Shown in pieces: positions 63,384-64,000 of a stretch of 64,000 bases of DNA (positions are counted from its first letter, which is position 1; each line of letters opens with the position of its first letter). The notes beneath the pieces were generated by a model. That model was not told where the DNA came from and did no database searches. It saw only the letters and a program-made list of their open reading frames with translations. The position numbers were made by a program, and so were the translations under genes. The stretch comes from Blastocatellia bacterium AA13 (GTDB taxonomy: Bacteria; Acidobacteriota; Blastocatellia; UBA7656), in NCBI GenBank assembly GCA_003222245.1, contig QHVH01000013.1:1-64000 (forward strand). Direction: 5' to 3'.

Positions 63384-63523
63384 AAGGCCCATCCTGTGAT
63401 GATTCGGACAATATTACCGGGTTTGAGTTGAAAGATGATTTTGAGTTCACGCCCGCCAAGCGTTCTCCCAATGAGTTGATAGCGGTCTTTGAACTTCTTA
63501 TTCCGACGCCAATCAAAGATCAC
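63380..63523 (-). pseudogene. BrnT-like toxin frame without an ATG start
   Basis: Minus-strand reading VIFDWRRNKKFKDRYQLIG then RTLGGRELKIIFQLKPG and NIVRIITGWAL ends at a TGA that overlaps the antitoxin ATG. The GRxLxxxF...VRxIT pattern fits the C-terminal strands of BrnT-type ribonuclease toxins. The open frame continues upstream to 63616 (KYTDIWYARFANDL also looks protein-like) but has no ATG; GTG at 63523 is the only standard start, giving 47 residues, about half a normal toxin. An ATG in the +1 frame hints at a frameshift. Probably inactive. Confidence 0.45.
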
Positions 63524-63731
63524 CAGATCGTTAGCAAATCGAGCATACCAAATGTCGGTGTACTTGCCACAGCATGTCTCCTCTTTTGCTCGCCCATACC
63601 CGCAGTCCCGTGTGGGCTAACCTCGCCGCCTGATTTCTCTGCGAGAGATTCACTGCTCAACAACGTGACTCTGACCATTCTCATCGTATCCCCTGATACG
63701 GACCAATTCGGAATCAGTTCGGAATCGAATC

Positions 63732-63820
63732 GAATCGCCCACCCATGTTTGAATCGCCCACCCATGTTTGAATCGCCCACCCATGTTTGAATCGCCCACC
63801 CGTGTTTGAATCGCCCACCC
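63732..63820 (+). repeat. 19-bp tandem repeat, 4.7 copies
   Basis: Unit GAATCGCCCACCCATGTTT at 63732, 63751, 63770 and 63789 (one A-to-G change), plus 13 bases of a fifth copy. Because 19 is not a multiple of 3, the copies do not code for a repeat protein. It lies between the toxin-antitoxin remnant and the tRNA promoter. Further CCCACCC blocks follow. Confidence 0.9.
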
Positions 63821-63835
63821 GAGCCCACCCGCCCG

Positions 63836-63864
63836 TTGCCATCCGGATGAGCGGGAGGTATACT
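63836..63864 (+). promoter_or_regulatory. Promoter of the tRNA-Glu gene
   Basis: TTGCCA, 17-base spacer, TATACT, with 27 bases from the -10 to the first base of the tRNA. Good matches in both boxes and placement fit a tRNA promoter. Confidence 0.65.
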
Positions 63865-63891
63865 AACGCCCCAAATGTTATCGGGTGCCTT

Positions 63892-63968
<77 letters not shown>

Positions 63969-64000
63969 GTTCTAATAGTCATATCCTAAATAGCAAGGAA

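Noticed and set aside
63732-63820. CRISPR-like array near the right end
   Set aside because: The 19-bp units abut directly with no spacers, and no cas genes are present, so it is a simple tandem repeat.

Overview
The window looks like one chromosomal segment of a Gram-negative bacterium, most likely an acidobacterium (class Blastocatellia or close). This is an inference from gene content: a very large Oar-like TonB-dependent receptor with an N-terminal carboxypeptidase-regulatory domain, tandem secreted amidohydrolases, GT-C membrane glycosyltransferases, GAF/coiled-coil hybrid kinases, a LysW-type carrier protein, and G+C a little above half. There are no rRNA genes, no insertion sequences, no prophage and no CRISPR array. 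One tRNA gene lies at the right end.

Region by region. 1-1716: 3' part of ftsH (+). 1835-16885: a long run of minus-strand genes. It holds rrf2-dtd, ptsH-ptsI, two peptide-type ABC permeases, a membrane TPR protein, a ClpC-like unfoldase overlapping a YbjN/CesT-like protein, a small conserved protein, a biotin carrier with biotin carboxylase, a zinc-ribbon/pseudopilin-like membrane protein, a CDP-alcohol phosphatidyltransferase and greA. 17268-22786: a hybrid histidine kinase (+), an orphan lysW (-), a secreted SH3-like protein (-), an RDD protein and a zinc-ribbon protein (+). 22799-34305 (-): a ClC channel with CBS domains, a small secreted protein, the TonB receptor, a DUF512 radical-SAM protein, alanine dehydrogenase, an aldehyde dehydrogenase and a dihaem cytochrome. 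34550-39316 (+): argS, a DAHP synthase and a GT-C glycosyltransferase. 39356-40909 (-): a DICT-GAF-GGDEF diguanylate cyclase. 41539-43628 (+): an ECF sigma factor, its zinc anti-sigma factor and a secreted beta-repeat protein, closed by a strong terminator. 43739-57876 (-): three amidohydrolases, a TOTE-type primase-helicase-nuclease protein, a transglutaminase, and an SDR/acetamidase/acyl-CoA ligase group. 58055-62871 (+): a J-like/PilZ/PilZ protein, a DUF4440-FKBP fusion, a CDF zinc exporter and a second GT-C transferase. 62968-63968: a decayed toxin-antitoxin locus, a 19-bp tandem repeat and tRNA-Glu(CTC).

How parts work together. PtsH and PtsI form a PEP phosphorelay with no EII partner here, so a regulatory role is plausible. 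The diguanylate cyclase (39356-40909) and the double-PilZ protein (58055-59230) are a possible source and a possible reader of c-di-GMP. The sigma/anti-sigma pair probably controls its own operon. The strongest candidates for little-described biology are: the ClpC-like protein, whose second ATPase ring has lost its catalytic residues but keeps its pore and ClpP-docking loops and which is translationally overlapped with a YbjN-like protein; the TOTE primase-helicase-DUF3883 protein followed two bases later by a 24-codon hydrophobic ORF; and a perfect palindrome filling exactly the 17-bp spacer of the sigma-factor promoter.

All calls come from reading the sequence. No database search was run. 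Promoter calls are matches to the sigma-70 consensus and are the least certain entries.
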